A DNA stretch of 64,000 bases from Sacculina carcini (GCA_916048095.2 OU696589.1:3011948-3075947), one strand, 5' to 3'. Numbered from the stretch's first letter, positions 13,112 to 24,825 are shown. The notes: generated from the sequence alone by a model not told the origin. A program made the numbers and translations.

Positions 13112-13225
13112 AAAATACACACACGCACACCCACAGACACACACAGACACACACACATACACACATACACACCCACAGACACACACACAGACACATACAC
13201 ACAGACAGACACATACACACACGCA
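13112..13225. repeat. AC-rich microsatellite
   Basis: Degenerate ACACAGAC/ACACATAC runs adjacent to the acceptor of exon 13,028-13,108. Confidence 0.9.
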
Positions 13226-13360
13226 CATATCTCAGGGAAATTCAGGTCGTGGAGTAAATACTGTATTTTGTATGAGACGTGTTCCTGCACGGTACTGTGC
13301 AATAAGTGAGCCCGTTGAACCAGAATCATCATCAGAATCAGAATGACTGAATCAGAAATC

Positions 13361-13849
13361 CAGGGCTGGCCTTAGATAATTGGAGGCCCCAGGCAAAATG
13401 AATTTGGCGGTCACAGATGAAATGGAAAATTAAGAAATGAAAACCGAATGATACATTTGTGCGGTATATTAAAGCTATTTGTAAATATACCTAGATTAAC
13501 TAATAACTGAAATTTAACAACCATATTCATATCAATGCAACAAGCTCCGCATTTCTAACAGAATTAACTGTTCATGCTTGGATGGCCTAAAAAGTCTAGA
13601 ATATCTTGTGAATAATCCACAGACTCGACGATACCTTATTCAATATATATCAGTGCCAGACTGTTCTTGCGTCATTGTCTTTCACAAATATTGTCATATA
13701 AATTTGATTTTAGAGGAACTTATTGTTGCCGATGTAATAGTAATCGGACATGTAAATCTTATACGAAGGTCTATATTCCTACGTTTTTCCTGTACGAGGC
13801 CCAGGTGATATGTGTCCGCCTAGTTTGCCTATACTTAGGACCAGCGCTG
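13361..13849. mobile_element. GGCC-type hAT-like element, ~490 bp
   Basis: One end is CAGGGCTGGCCTTAG; the other is the inverse, with CTTAGGACCAGCGCTG. The internal part has no gene. Related ends occur at 17,637-17,926 and near 20,400. Confidence 0.55.
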
Positions 13850-14209
13850 ATAAACCGTATAGCGTCACCAGACATTCGACACTAATAAGTAACAAAATGT
13901 GATGCTTTCTAAACATTGCCTGCCCCCAATGTCAAGTAGTCTTGTACAGACAACCAGTACAAAACTTCAGTGAAAAATATAAAAATCCGGTTGGAATAAT
14001 ATTTGATAAAGCGCTCACGCCACACAAACGTGTTCGCTGAAAATAATAGTGAAATAAAAGACAATTATACAACAATTGTGCAAGATACAATTGCACAATA
14101 AACATGAGAAAACCAACACCCAAGTAACACAAACATCGTATACAAAAAAACACTAGGAAAATGACAAAATAGCAAGACAATTTGGAAACACACAGAGATA
14201 ATAACACTA

Positions 14210-14278
14210 TACCATTTGCATTTTGATTTGCTCCATTTGCATTTTGATTTAATCCATTTGCATTTTGATTTGCTCCAA
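14210..14278 (+). repeat. Left inverted repeat with 21-bp direct repeats
   Basis: Three head-to-tail copies of a 21-bp unit (core ATTTGCATTTTGATTTAATC), the inverse of the right-end array. Such inverted/direct-repeat ends serve as multiple transposase binding sites in some Tc1-like transposons. Confidence 0.85.
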
Positions 14279-14654
14279 GTGAATTATTTGTATACACAAG
14301 ACAATATTAAGCATATTCTGCAACTATATATTGTATAACTTCCATTCTATTTATCTATTAATCAGGTTTTAATCTAATCTATTTTCATTTGGATTGAATT
14401 CATTTGCATTCTGATTTATTGTAAGGAAATTGTCTTATATAGGGATTGATTTGAAATAGCTTATGCATAATCTTAATTATAATTGATATTTCAAATATTG
14501 TAATATTTCTTTCATTGCAGAAATTGTTAATTTATGAGGCAACTCAGTTTAATTTTCTGTCAATATTTCTATTTTCAATGCTGATTTGCTCAGGGGCGCT
14601 ATAATTGGGGCTATAACTATGATTTGCGCAGGGGCGCTATACTGTTGCATAATA

Positions 14655-14739
14655 CAGTGGATCCTCCAAATAGCGAAATCCTCCCAATAGCGGAGATTGT
14701 TATCGGTCCCTTCGAGTTCGCCAATTAAAGGGCCGACTG
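14655..14739. mobile_element. 85-bp pogo/Tigger-like mini-element
   Basis: It begins CAGTGGATCCTCCAAATAGC and ends GCCGACTG, with TA on both sides (14,653-14,654 and 14,740-14,741). The ends match the larger element at 19,747-20,840. It is nested inside the Tc1-type transposon. Confidence 0.7.
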
Positions 14740-15151
14740 TAATTACAATTATAGAATAGTCATATAACTGCGCCTCGATCCGCACATGTACCGTCACTAG
14801 AGTGCATGGAGGTGCATTAACTCAATAAACGCGTGCGCCCGCAAAATACAAATTAATACTCGCCACAGTGTCACGTGTGCTGGTTACGTCACGTACGGAT
14901 TGAGGGTGTGGGAGTACTGGGAGAGTTTGGGAGTGGCGCGCTAATTTCAAGTGATAAAGTGCGTCAACGCCAGTCTGTTGTAAGAGCTTGCGTGCGTAGT
15001 CTTTTTGTTGAATACTGTTGCTACAAATTATGGCTGTATCACTGTGTTGATGTTTATCTTAGTGAAAGTTGTGAGTGAGGTGGATATTTGGTTGCAATTT
15101 TTCAAATTATATTTTACAGAACAAGCAATAACAAGTACAAGGTAAACATCA

Positions 15152-16198
15152 CTACGCTTCCAGCAGGTCTTCCCGACTAATCGCAGCGGAATAGTATTTT
15201 TCCACTCTGTTAGTGAAAGTCTGCAACTGCTGCTCGTTTATTTCGGCGATGTTCTCCAGCGCAATATTCTCCAAAAGCTGCATTCTTTGTTCAGCCATTG
15301 AAAGGCCACTGTCACCACCAGCAGTCATGTTGAGCACCTGAGGCATCCTGTCGCGCAGCTTTCGCTTGACCTGGCTTTTCATTGTGCTCCATAGTAATTC
15401 TATAGGATTCAGGAGATAAGAATATGGAGCCAGTCTGAGGAGTCCAATATCGGCGTTGTTTTCGAAAATTTCCTCGATGTTGTTGTGCACTGGCGTATTA
15501 TCAATGATAATTGTTGGGTCATGCAATTCGCCCGCCCGACATTGCTCGATGAGCGATTCAAACCACTCAGCACAGTCGTCTTTTTTAAATGAGCCTCGTC
15601 TTGTCGAAATGTAAACGACTCTTGAGCTCGTCATTGCGCCTATTATATGTAGGTTGGCGCCTTTGCTTGCAGGCAACACTACTGATGCTCGGGTGCCCAC
15701 CTTTGATCTGCCGTGACTTCTTTTACAATACATATTGAAGTTTGTTTCATCTACCCATACTAGGGTACGCCCTTCGGAGCGAATTCGAAACAACTCTTCC
15801 ATGAAAAGAGCTCGTTTGGCTTTGTTCTCCTCAATGTTCATCCTGTCTACAGTTGGACGCACAGACTTGAGGGAAAACATTTCACCGTCCAGCCAGTTCC
15901 TAATGGTGTTTATACACAGCCGACATCCGTGCTGGGCTGTGACTATGGCCTGCAGCTCACTCAGTGTGATAGACGGTGTCTTCTCCACAGCGGTTGTCAG
16001 CGTTCCGACTATTTCGGGATTTTTCTTCACATTGTTTCCTCCTCGCTGCTTTGGAGAATCCTGGTTGTTTTTCAGCCAGTTATAGGCGGTCTTCACATTG
16101 ACGCCCAGTGTTTTTGCCACTGACTTCCAGTCGCCTTCGTTGTTATACGCATCAATTATTCTTTTCCTGTCCTGCAAACTTATCTTGTTATATTTCAT
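15152..16198 (-). CDS. IS630/Tc1-superfamily transposase
   Basis: This open frame of 348 residues encodes a cut-and-paste DDE transposase. Residues about 6-45 form a helix-turn-helix (LQDRKRIIDAYNN, then SVAKTLGVNVKTAYNWLK). A second DNA-binding segment follows, with INTIRNWLDG. The catalytic residues are visible: D150 in VWVDETNFN, D233 in IIDNTPVHNN and E267 in YLLNPIELLW, with 33 residues between the second D and E, close to the DD34E of Tc1. Translation starts at an ATG in a sensible place and ends just inside the left end of the element. No frameshift or stop interrupts it, so it may be recent or active. It is the only open DNA transposase in the window. Confidence 0.92.
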   Translation of the reverse strand: MKYNKISLQDRKRIIDAYNNEGDWKSVAKTLGVNVKTAYNWLKNNQDSPKQRGGNNVKKNPEIVGTLTTAVEKTPSITLSELQAIVTAQHGCRLCINTIRNWLDGEMFSLKSVRPTVDRMNIEENKAKRALFMEELFRIRSEGRTLVWVDETNFNMYCKRSHGRSKVGTRASVVLPASKGANLHIIGAMTSSRVVYISTRRGSFKKDDCAEWFESLIEQCRAGELHDPTIIIDNTPVHNNIEEIFENNADIGLLRLAPYSYLLNPIELLWSTMKSQVKRKLRDRMPQVLNMTAGGDSGLSMAEQRMQLLENIALENIAEINEQQLQTFTNRVEKYYSAAISREDLLEA

Positions 16199-16396
16199 TA
16201 TGTATTAATCAATAAAAATAGTATTAGCAAATTTACAGCGACTCTGGCAAACGTAAGAAAAACTGTGCGCAATTAAGATGTAGAATATTTCACTAAATTT
16301 CTGCTCAGCATGTCATTCATGATGCTGCCAATTGCTAATTTAAACACATTTAGAGGAATATTTGTTTCTTAATTGCAGCTAATCATCCATATATAA

Positions 16397-16540
16397 TACA
16401 AAATGCAAATGGATTAAATCAAAATGCAAATGGATTAAATCAAAATGCAAATGGATTAAATCAAAATGCAAATGGAGCAAATCAAAATGCAAATGGATTA
16501 AATCAAAATGCAAATGGAGCAAATCAAAATGCAAATGGTA
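16397..16540 (-). repeat. Right inverted repeat with 21-bp direct repeats
   Basis: Nearly seven copies of the 21-bp unit (AAATGGATTAAATCAAAATG), ending GGTA before the TA duplication. The order of the GAGCAA and GATTAA variants mirrors the left end. Confidence 0.85.
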
Positions 16541-16842
16541 TAGAAGATGATGATATATGTTGGCAATTTACACAACACTTCTAGACGAGTGATTTCCAAC
16601 TATTTTCATCCAGTTGTACGCGTTTTTGTGCAGTTCCGCTGTACAAATAAATATGCTGATTAAATATGACCTCAACTCAAAATGATCGTGACTGTATTCA
16701 GCCATGTTTACAATACATATATTTTTATTGTATCTACATTAGTGACACCTCTCAAAAAATGTGCATAAGCTAAAAATAAATTTGTTCACGCTCCACATGT
16801 ATATACAGAAAATAAGTATTTAATGAATGCACCCAAGCGTGT

Positions 16843-16945
16843 GTGCGTGTGTGTGTGAGTGAGTGTGACAACGTGTGCGCGTGTGCGCGTGTGTGCGAGT
16901 GAGTGTGACAACATGTGCGTGTGTGCGTGTGTGTGAGTGCGTGTG
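16843..16945. repeat. GT/GTGC microsatellite
   Basis: A degenerate GTGTGCGTGTG tract on the low-coordinate side of exon 17,015-17,149. Confidence 0.9.
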
Positions 16946-17014
16946 GGCAGGTTGAGGTAGCGAGCAAGTTAGCAGTGTTGGCACGCCACACATGACACGC
17001 AGTAGGTCACTGAC

Positions 17015-17149
17015 CTGACGTTGATCGACCGAGTCTTGAACACTGACATCACGCCGACCGCCACGTCCGGCGGAAGTGGTGTGCGCTGGTGACACGCTGC
17101 TGTGGTGGAGCTGAGTGTTGGCCATGGTGTAATGTGGTGATGGCGATGT
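17015..17149 (-). CDS. SMTN-like: Smoothelin-like exon: Ser/Thr/His-rich linker
   Basis: This 45-codon exon (phase 0 at both ends) begins TSPSPHYTMANTQLHHSSVS, continues with a Gly-Arg stretch (SAGRGGRRD) and ends VQDSVDQRQ. It resembles no domain I know. Support comes from AG/GT borders (acceptor ATGTCACAG, donor GTCAGT), the open frame, and phase agreement with 19,241 upstream and 13,108 downstream. An alternative upstream acceptor cannot be excluded. The low-coordinate flank is a GT/GC-rich microsatellite. Confidence 0.7.
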
Positions 17150-17636
17150 CTGTGACATTACACCACAAGCAAACACACACACACGCCCGCGCCACACAAA
17201 CACAGAAACACACAGAAACATGCACGTTGATGAGCATGGGGTATAGAAGAAATTGCAAGCAATAAATCAGACAGATGAAAGACAAGCCTGCACTACTCTG
17301 TATCTCACACTTGTCTAAATCTTTCTGTTTATGGCTCAATTCTTATGGTATTGGTTCGTCCTACTATAAGTAACATATATGAACGTCAAACATCATTGTT
17401 CGCAACCGACCAGAATGCAGCAAGTCGGCACAGTTGCAATATGTTGCGTATTGCATATGACGTTGCAATATGACGTCATACACAGACAATACTGCATTGT
17501 TCAGGCATGAAGACATCACAATGCTAATGTTTATGATAAAAACCATTCTGTCACGACGATCAGGTCATGCCAGCAGTGAAACAATGAACAATCACTTCGT
17601 TTAGGTGCAAAAACATAAGATCATCGAGCACAGGAT

Positions 17637-17926
17637 CAGAGTCGGTCCCAAGCATAGGCAAACTAGACGACCACCCAGGACCTCCAATTAGTGAGGGCCT
17701 CACACTGGACTCATTAGAACAATTATGGATATTATGCTAATTATTATAGCTTGGATATAAGCATCGTCCTGTCTCTGGATTATTCATAATTATTTCGATA
17801 CTTTGCTGCCGTCAAAGTGCGAAAAGTTTTGGTATTTTTGTTATTCGATGTTTATTTTTCGTTTCATCTGGGACCACTAAATTCACTTTGTCCAGGGCCC
17901 CCAATTGCCTGAGACCGGCCTTGACG
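17637..17926. mobile_element. GGCC-type hAT-like element, ~290 bp
   Basis: GGTCCCAAGCATAGGCAAAC near one end and the inverse, CAATTGCCTGAGACCGGCCT, near the other. Boundaries are approximate. Confidence 0.5.
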
Positions 17927-18086
17927 AGATTATCAAATGAGACGAAGATGACGCGCATGCTGGAAGCAATTCTCGCCGGCGAGTTAAAGCCGTAATTGAA
18001 CATACACACATTGATGAATGAGGCGTGTCTGTCAATTTGAAAGCCCCGCTCAACCGAGATTTGACAAACCTTACTAGGTTTTTAAA

Positions 18087-18589
18087 TAGTGGCAGCGCCA
18101 GGAATTTTCCGGTGGGGGCGGGCTGGGGGGGGCAAAGGAAAAGATGCGGGAACTTGGCGAAATATAGGACGACCATTGCCTGAATCTCTAAAACCAGGAC
18201 ACTTGTGCGCACACGAAAAACGGAGGATTTTATTTGAAAACTGAAAGTTTTATACACCAATCACAAATGTTTTCATTGAAATGATTTAGCCACTAACCAA
18301 ACTATTATACGCATGCAGAGAGAACATATCGAATTCAACTGCCCTACTATACTATTCAACTATTCTACTATTCAACTATTCAAACCCCGTACATTTGAAG
18401 CATTTTCCACACACAAAAACCCGCACAGCTGCCAAAACGAGTATATGCCCGGGGAAAGGACGACCCTAAGTGTCACCATGCAAAACATAAGCAACTACAC
18501 TTCAGAGGCTTATGGTCACTATTATTAGGGAGCATAAGGAGGCTTCACACGTTATTGAGGGACTCAAGTCCCCCTTGTCACCTCCACTG
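18087..18589. mobile_element. CAGTGGCG-family small hAT-like element, ~500 bp
   Basis: It starts TAGTGGCAGCGCCAGGAATT and ends CACCTCCACTG. The flanking octamers agree at 6 of 8 positions (TTTTTAAA and CTCTTAAA). It is related to 24,352-24,825 throughout, including the internal 'GCCCGGGGAAAGG'-type block. No gene inside. Confidence 0.6.
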
Positions 18590-19240
18590 CTCTTAAACAT
18601 CATCCAATTAACGAGTGACCACTCTATGCAACACTATCTAGATCAGTTGTGCGTAACTTGTGATAAATACCCACTGGCGAGGAATACAGGAGTGGCCAAG
18701 TGGAGAATAAAAGGTCGAACAGAAGAACAACTATATGTGTGTGTGTGTGTGTGTGTTTTATCAATCCTAATTCGTCTAGTTTTCTTTCTAATGACCTGAA
18801 TCAACTGAATTCACGAAATTGGACTATTTACTCATCAAAGTACGCCAGCTCTGATAATTCATATGAAATAAAACTGTTTTAGAATTGAATTTTTTATTAT
18901 TTTAAAAAATATGCGAAGACGGCATAGATTGGATAATAAAAAATCACACGATAATGAACGAATGGACGAAGGAGTGAATGAATACAAGAAAAATGTAATA
19001 AGCAAAATTGACTATAGAAAGAAAACTACTTAATGCTGCTTGGGTACTGGTATTTGAAAATGTTTAAAATTATTGCGTATAGAATTAAGTTTGTGCAATT
19101 CAATTATACATATTACACACATTGAACAAAGTTGGCTGAAAAAAGCCTTTGGCCCAAAAGCAATTGTCAAGAAATATGAGTTTGTTTATGTTGTGTGTGT
19201 TGTTGACTAGAGTAGACATTTTGCGTGATATGAGACCTAC

Positions 19241-19407
19241 CTTGCTAGCACCGCTGGTGCCACCTATGTCGACCGAGACGGTTGGTTTGGCTCGCTGGTT
19301 CATCATTGATTCCACACCAGTTAACAATAGCTGGGACCCGATGAATTTGTTGAGCAAGCTGCGACCCTCGTACTGCTCAATATTAGCCCCTGTCACCAGA
19401 TTATCAG
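19241..19407 (-). CDS. SMTN-like: Smoothelin-like exon: conserved-looking helical segment
   Basis: This 167-base exon (phase 1 in with bases CT, phase 0 out) encodes DNLVTGANIEQYEGRSLLNK, then FIGSQLLLTGVESMMNQRAK, then PTVSVDIGGTSGASK. The first part looks like an ordered amphipathic helix, unlike the disordered linkers. It may be a lineage-specific conserved motif, but I do not recognise it. The donor is GTAGGT; the acceptor is AATATAG. Confidence 0.78.
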
Positions 19408-20271
19408 CTATATTAAGACCGCGTGTTTAAATCAGTGCCCAGTATTTTAAAATCATTGTCCAACAAATGCTAGAAATATTGGTTAATTTCGCCTATGTTC
19501 ATAAAATTAGCAATAACATATAGTCACTCGGGGGAGATTTTCAAAATCTCAATTTATATCAATTTAAATCAATTTATAAATCGTGACAATATATCAAAGA
19601 TACCTCCATATATAACAGTTGAAAATAATAATAAATATCTCGAAATTGCACAATTTCGTATAGTTATGAAGACAAATGATTGAAATGACTAAATCATAAC
19701 ATTGGACATTGACTGACTACATGCACCACGCAAAAATATACAAATACAGTAGACCCTCCAAATAGCGGAATACTTCCTTGGTTCAGATCAAAAGTCTATC
19801 AAATACATGTTAATCACACATGGGCGTAAGTCCTGGGGAGTATGGGGGTATATATACCCCCCGATAATTCTGCTGAGTTCAGATCATTGTGTATATTATC
19901 ATCAAAATCAGCATAGCAGGCAAATGACAATAGGCCAAAAATGCAAGACATTATAAATATGTGAAGAATTATATTACGCAATACACTTCTCATTGCGGTA
20001 TGTGTGTTGCAATTGAATAGGCTGAAAATAGTTGAAGGTACCACGCAATTGGCCAATTGAGACAACTTTGAACACAAATACATGATGACTCTCATCCCCC
20101 CCCCCGAGCCTCGACACAAATCTACGCCGACGTAATCACACCTCCAAATAGCTAAATTCAAATAGCGGAAACCTCCAAATATCGGAATAATCTCTTGTTC
20201 CCATCTCATGTAGCTCACTTCCAAATAGCGGAAAACGAGGGTTCTGTGTGATTCTAAAGTGAAGTATATAT

Positions 20272-20340
20272 TAGATACACTAACTAGATACACTAACTAG
20301 ATACACTAACTAGATAACTAATTAACTAACTAATTAGATA
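20272..20340. repeat. Short tandem repeat, 13-bp unit
   Basis: About four copies of TAGATACACTAAC with a decayed tail, inside the pogo-like element. Confidence 0.7.
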
Positions 20341-20394
20341 CACAGCTAGTCGAATGATAACAGTTGACTATTGCAGGCTGATTGGTAGAGACGA

Positions 20395-20640
20395 GTGATG
20401 AGGACGGCCTTGGGCATAGACAAGTTAGGCGGCCGCCTAAGACCTCAGATATTTGGGGGCCTCGAACAGGAATCACACAGGAATATACACCTTGGTATAA
20501 AATTGACGACACGGATTGCTTTTGTATCGGAGACTAATGATGTGTTCAACATTGATGGAACGAAACTCCACGGCAAACCACAGCCTACCAAAACCATGAC
20601 GTCCAAAATGAGGAGAACGCCGCCCAGCTGAAAAACTTTC
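20395..20640. mobile_element. Fragment of GGCC-type hAT-like element
   Basis: GACGGCCTTGGGCATAGACA followed by AGGCGGCCGCCTAAGACC resembles the ends of the elements at 13,361-13,849 and 17,637-17,926. It is nested within the pogo-like element. Its far end is not clear. Confidence 0.4.
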
Positions 20641-20917
20641 TGAGCTTCTGATAACTTTTGGTAGAATCATTTGAGAAATATGCAAACCTGTAAATAATAA
20701 GGGAATCTGTTGTGAAAATTCATGATTCACAGTAAAAAAGTTCTTAGCCATGATGCAGGCACACCTCCAAATAACGGAAACTTCCAGATAGCGGAATTTT
20801 ACCCCGGTCCCTTCGAATCAGCTATTTGGAAGGTCGACTGTATACAGAACCAAAGACTCGATAACTCCCAGCCAACACCAGTTTTTAAGAGGTCACAGTG
20901 AAGAGGTCTTTACTGAC

Positions 20918-21076
20918 CCATAGAAGGTGAGGCGGACATTCTCTTGATAACATCGGCTGCTCCCGTCACACAACTACGATCATCAAGAAAACTGCAGCTT
21001 TCTCGTGCAACAGTCTCCCGCTCTTCTTCATCCAGCAGTCTGATGTCAGGAATCAAGCCTGACTCACTCAGCAATC
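20918..21076 (-). CDS. SMTN-like: Smoothelin-like exon: acidic helical segment
   Basis: This 159-base exon (phase 1 in with GA, phase 1 out with G) encodes LLSESGLIPDIRLLDEEERE then TVARESCSFLDDRSCVTGAA and DVIKRMSASPSM. It has an acidic amphipathic start and a small Cys-containing centre. The acceptor is TTGTTATCAG and the donor GTCAGT. The phase fits both neighbours. I recognise no domain. Confidence 0.78.
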
Positions 21077-21442
21077 CTGATAACAATAATCATACAAATC
21101 ACACAAGCAAAATAATAACTTAGCCAAACTCGCTGAATGAAAAACTGGTTTTTTTCAATTCGCTTGTGGAGAACGGCAAAAATTGTCATGAAAAAATATA
21201 CAAATCAAAAAGAAAGAATAGCAATATTTTATATAAAAATATGCAAATATATCCTGTTTTGTAAATCTCCATGTATAAAAATTACCCGAGCTTTCAATGA
21301 ATAAATAATTCAGTGGCTCACACGCGCACACACACACACACACATACAGAGAGAGACATGCAAATACATAAAAATAACACAGCGCATCAATCGTTTTGAA
21401 GTGCAAGACGAGGTATCTACCAAATTTCATACAAAAAACAAT

Positions 21443-21475
21443 GTGTGTATGTACGTGTATGTATGTGTATGTGTG

Positions 21476-21517
<42 letters not shown>

Positions 21518-21771
21518 TGTGCAAGAGCATACAGTTTGGAAAACTCGTAATTGTACGGAGAATTACACGTTGTGATTTATGCTCAACGTATAATAATCAT
21601 AGGCGGAACGCTGACACACACACACACACACCCATACACACACACAAACATACATACACACTGACACACACACACACACACAGGAAGTGAGTGATGCTCC
21701 GCCACTCTATCCATCGTGCCTCTACATGCGTGCGTACATCCTGTGTATGTTTGTATGTATGTGTGTGTGTT

Positions 21772-21826
<55 letters not shown>

Positions 21827-21985
21827 GTGTGTGTGTGTGTCTGTAAAGGTGTGCACGCTTGTCGACTTCAATTGTCGTGACCAACAGGGTGATAACACGC
21901 ACACACACAAACACAAACACAAACATACAAACACATACATACAATCACACAGACATACAAACACGCACAAATCTACACACATACA
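21443..21985. repeat. Cluster of four AC/GT microsatellites
   Basis: GT tracts at 21,443-21,522 and 21,751-21,850 alternate with AC tracts at 21,613-21,680 and 21,897-21,985. Opposing orientations give inverted-repeat potential. Confidence 0.9.
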
Positions 21986-24351
21986 GCCGGGCGGGATTCA
22001 TTTAGCATTTACAATTGTGATCAAACTGTCATTGCAAGTGATAATCCGTTGCTCAGCTGATACTAACGCCCAGCCAGAGTCGTAGCAGCGACCCTCACCC
22101 GGTCGTGGGTCTAGGCTAAATGTGTAAGGATTCAAGAACATTAAAAACGATTATTTATACAAAACGCTTAAAAACGTATCTATATTTTCATGAATTTAGG
22201 TTAGGTTAGGTTTACCTAGGTTTAGCGTTCTAATGTAATGTGCTGCCTTTGCAGGAGGCGAGGGACTGGAAGAAATTCGTTAAATCAAAATAAATCGAAT
22301 TTGTCTTGAACTGGCGTATAAAAGTACTGGAAGTCCCCGAGAAGAGACCGAGGGGCTGTTCGTAACTCATTTTCACAAACTCGGACCTCTATTATAATTG
22401 TAATATATTTATAATGGGGGCCCATAAGACCTCGCATCGCCTCTGCGCCCAGCTCGAGTTCAGTTCAAATCGGGCATTGAAAAAATATTAACTAATATTT
22501 ATAACAAATCCCTTGAAATCTCGTGTTTTCTGTGTTTTCCAGTAAATTCATACTAATAAGATTTCAACGAAAATCATGTGACCCATTAGGAGTGTTAGTT
22601 TCTTGACACACAGTAATAAAGTGAAGTTATTTTCGAAATTCCACTGAAAATCACTCAAATATAGCATCGCATTGATAATTTTGCACACTTTAAAGTTACG
22701 GGATTTCTTATTCTAATAAGAGACTCACGATTGAGAAGCGAAGGATCAAGTCAAATTAACTGGCAGTGAAGCCTCACAATACCAGGCAACAATATATAAT
22801 TACTGTTATCCATGTATCAACACCGCCATCATTGTACCTGATTAATGGTTGCTTTATTAAACCCCGCAGGTGCACAGGATATGAAGTTGAGGTTGACATT
22901 TTCTATTAAAAGATTGAACAAGTTTGCTTAACGCCTCCACACCTGAGTATCAGACACAAAATCAGTACAAGAACATAGCTAATTAAAAATGGTAGGAGAT
23001 GTTTGTATGACAATTCATTACAGAGAAAATAACTTATTTCAGAACTTGTTCGTAATTGTGGAAGACGTGACAGAGAAGGACTAGTGTATCGTGTATTGCC
23101 GTCTTCGGAAATTCCGTCTCTATGATGTCAGGAAGATCAACACGACAAAAAACCACTAGCTGTTTGGATGGTATTATCAGGAATGTTATCACTGCTTGGA
23201 GTCGAGTTATCATCAGTTTGTGTAGACACAGACAGACAGACAGAGAGATATAGAGAAAGGTGGTGTTTTGCAGCGTTTATCAAGCAAGCAGTTAACCATG
23301 AATGATGTATGTTAGGCTCTAGAACCAGGTGAAACTGTCGTGAAATAGATATGAGACGATTTCGGAGAGTGAAAAAAACATTTGTCAAAACAAGGCAGCA
23401 CCGCAGCAGAAGTGAGGTAGTGCGAGGTAACGAATATGACCTGACAGTCAGCCTGAAATAACCTCCAGCCACTTGGCAGGCGGCACGTGAACATAATTGA
23501 TAAACACTTGCTTGAGTGGATTAGCCTTCAACTGCTGCTGATTTGATGATGACAGCCACAGTGCAGTGCTAGCCGCGGGCAACAATCAACTCAACTTAAG
23601 GTCATCACCGCCCAACACACACATACATGCAGACAAGCCTTCGGCAAAGATAAGCCGATAAGACGGGCCCGTCAAGGCGCATTACTATGCATATGAGCGT
23701 GAATGTGAATATGGGTAAGCTTGGGTGTGTGTGTGTGTGTGTATGCGTGCATACAATGAGCGTCAGATAGTGCAGAGTAAAGGAGCAGCACCTGGAGAGA
23801 GCGAGGGGTTGTGCGCGAGGGCCGAGGTGGTGACATGACCTGAGACCTGCTCGCTGCAAGAAGACTGCTTCCTGCCAGTCCTGCCCGTTCGACGACACAT
23901 CAGAGGACTTTTGGTGAGCAGCAGAACTCCTGAATTGTCTGCTCCGCAATCAAACAACCACGCCACAACCACAACAACATGTAACAAACGTGATATCATG
24001 CAACCCTCGTGTATAAATGTATGACAACCAATGCATACTTGGAGATAAATATATCCTGGAATAATGTACCAGAAGAAATCGCTGAAAATTCCGCCTGAGA
24101 AAAAATGCGTGCCAAATTAGTTCTTGAATTAGTGGCGAATCACTAAAAATAGTGCAGCATCATTAAACGACGAACAGCGCCAAACACAACATATAAGCAA
24201 AAGAGAAAATGCAATTAGCAGGAGTAAAATTGATCAGTTTGATTGATGTTTCAAGGACGGACGAGCTGCTTGATATTCAACGACCATTTAGCTGCTATCG
24301 TATCTCAAGCGTGTTTCCTTGTTTCTCATTGTGTCTCCCCTCAACTTCATA

Positions 24352-24825
24352 CAGTGGCGGCGCCAGGACTTTTCCGGTGGGGGCTGAGTGTAGGCTAAGT
24401 GGTGAAAATAAGGGGGCTTGGCGAAGCAATTCACCTCTAAAATGAGGACACTTAAGCGCGCGCGCGAAAAAAATAGTTTTTCATTGAAGAATGGGCATTT
24501 TTTATAAACGCATGACAAACGTTTTCATTGGAGTATTTTAGTTTACGGACCAAACTATTATACGCTTTCAGAGGGAAGATATTAAATTTAATTATTCCAA
24601 GTATACAAAACCCGGACATTTGAAGCATTTTATAACAAAAACCCGGACAGGCCGAATAGTCCCCAAAACGAGCCCATGCCTGGGAAAAAGAGGATGCATG
24701 ACCGGTCAACGAAACATGAGCAACTACACTTCAAATGTTCTTGGTCAGAATTATTGAGGGAAAGGCTTAGCATATTATTGGGGAAGTTCAAACCCCCCTA
24801 GCCCCCCCCCTTGGCGACTCCATTG
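24352..24825. mobile_element. CAGTGGCG-family small hAT-like element, 474 bp
   Basis: It starts CAGTGGCGGCGCCAGGACTT and ends GGCGACTCCATTG. The flanking octamers agree at 7 of 8 positions (ACTTCATA and ACTTGATA). No gene inside. Confidence 0.7.

Larger units (their letters stand above)
14210..16540 (-). mobile_element. Intact IS630/Tc1-type transposon, 2.3 kb
   Basis: Both ends read TACCATTTGCATTTTGATTT inward and are flanked by a TA dinucleotide (14,208-14,209 and 16,541-16,542), the Tc1/mariner target duplication. Each inverted repeat contains 21-bp tandem direct repeats: three copies on the left (14,210-14,278) and nearly seven on the right (16,397-16,539). The single gene inside is an open transposase. 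A small pogo-like element (14,655-14,739) has inserted between the left end and the transposase. The element lies in an intron of the smoothelin-like gene. Confidence 0.88.
13109..17014 (-). other. Intron of 3.9 kb holding two transposons
   Basis: Contains the AC tract, the GGCC-type element (13,361-13,849), the Tc1-type transposon (14,210-16,540) with a nested pogo-like mini-element, and the GT tract at 16,843-16,945. Confidence 0.65.
17150..19240 (-). other. Intron of 2.1 kb holding two small elements
   Basis: Contains AC/GC tracts near the acceptor, the GGCC-type element (17,637-17,926), the CAGTGGCG element (18,087-18,589) and a short GT run (18,736-18,756). Confidence 0.6.
19747..20840. 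mobile_element. Non-autonomous pogo/Tigger-like element, 1.1 kb
   Basis: It starts CAGTAGACCCTCCAAATAGC and ends with the inverse GGAAGGTCGACTG, with TA flanking both ends (19,745-19,746 and 20,841-20,842). It codes for no transposase. Related end-like blocks recur inside it (around 20,138-20,252 and 20,763-20,800), so it seems composite. It lies in the intron between exons 19,241-19,407 and 20,918-21,076, ending 78 bases before the latter. Confidence 0.75.

Noticed and set aside
15735..16085. Plus-strand frames over the transposase
   Set aside because: They are shadows of the minus-strand transposase, which carries all the catalytic motifs.
17812..18009. Minus-strand frame FNYGFNSPARIASSMRVIFV as an exon
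   Set aside because: Part of it overlaps a hAT-like element end (GGCCGGTCTCAGG), and the phase does not fit the chain.
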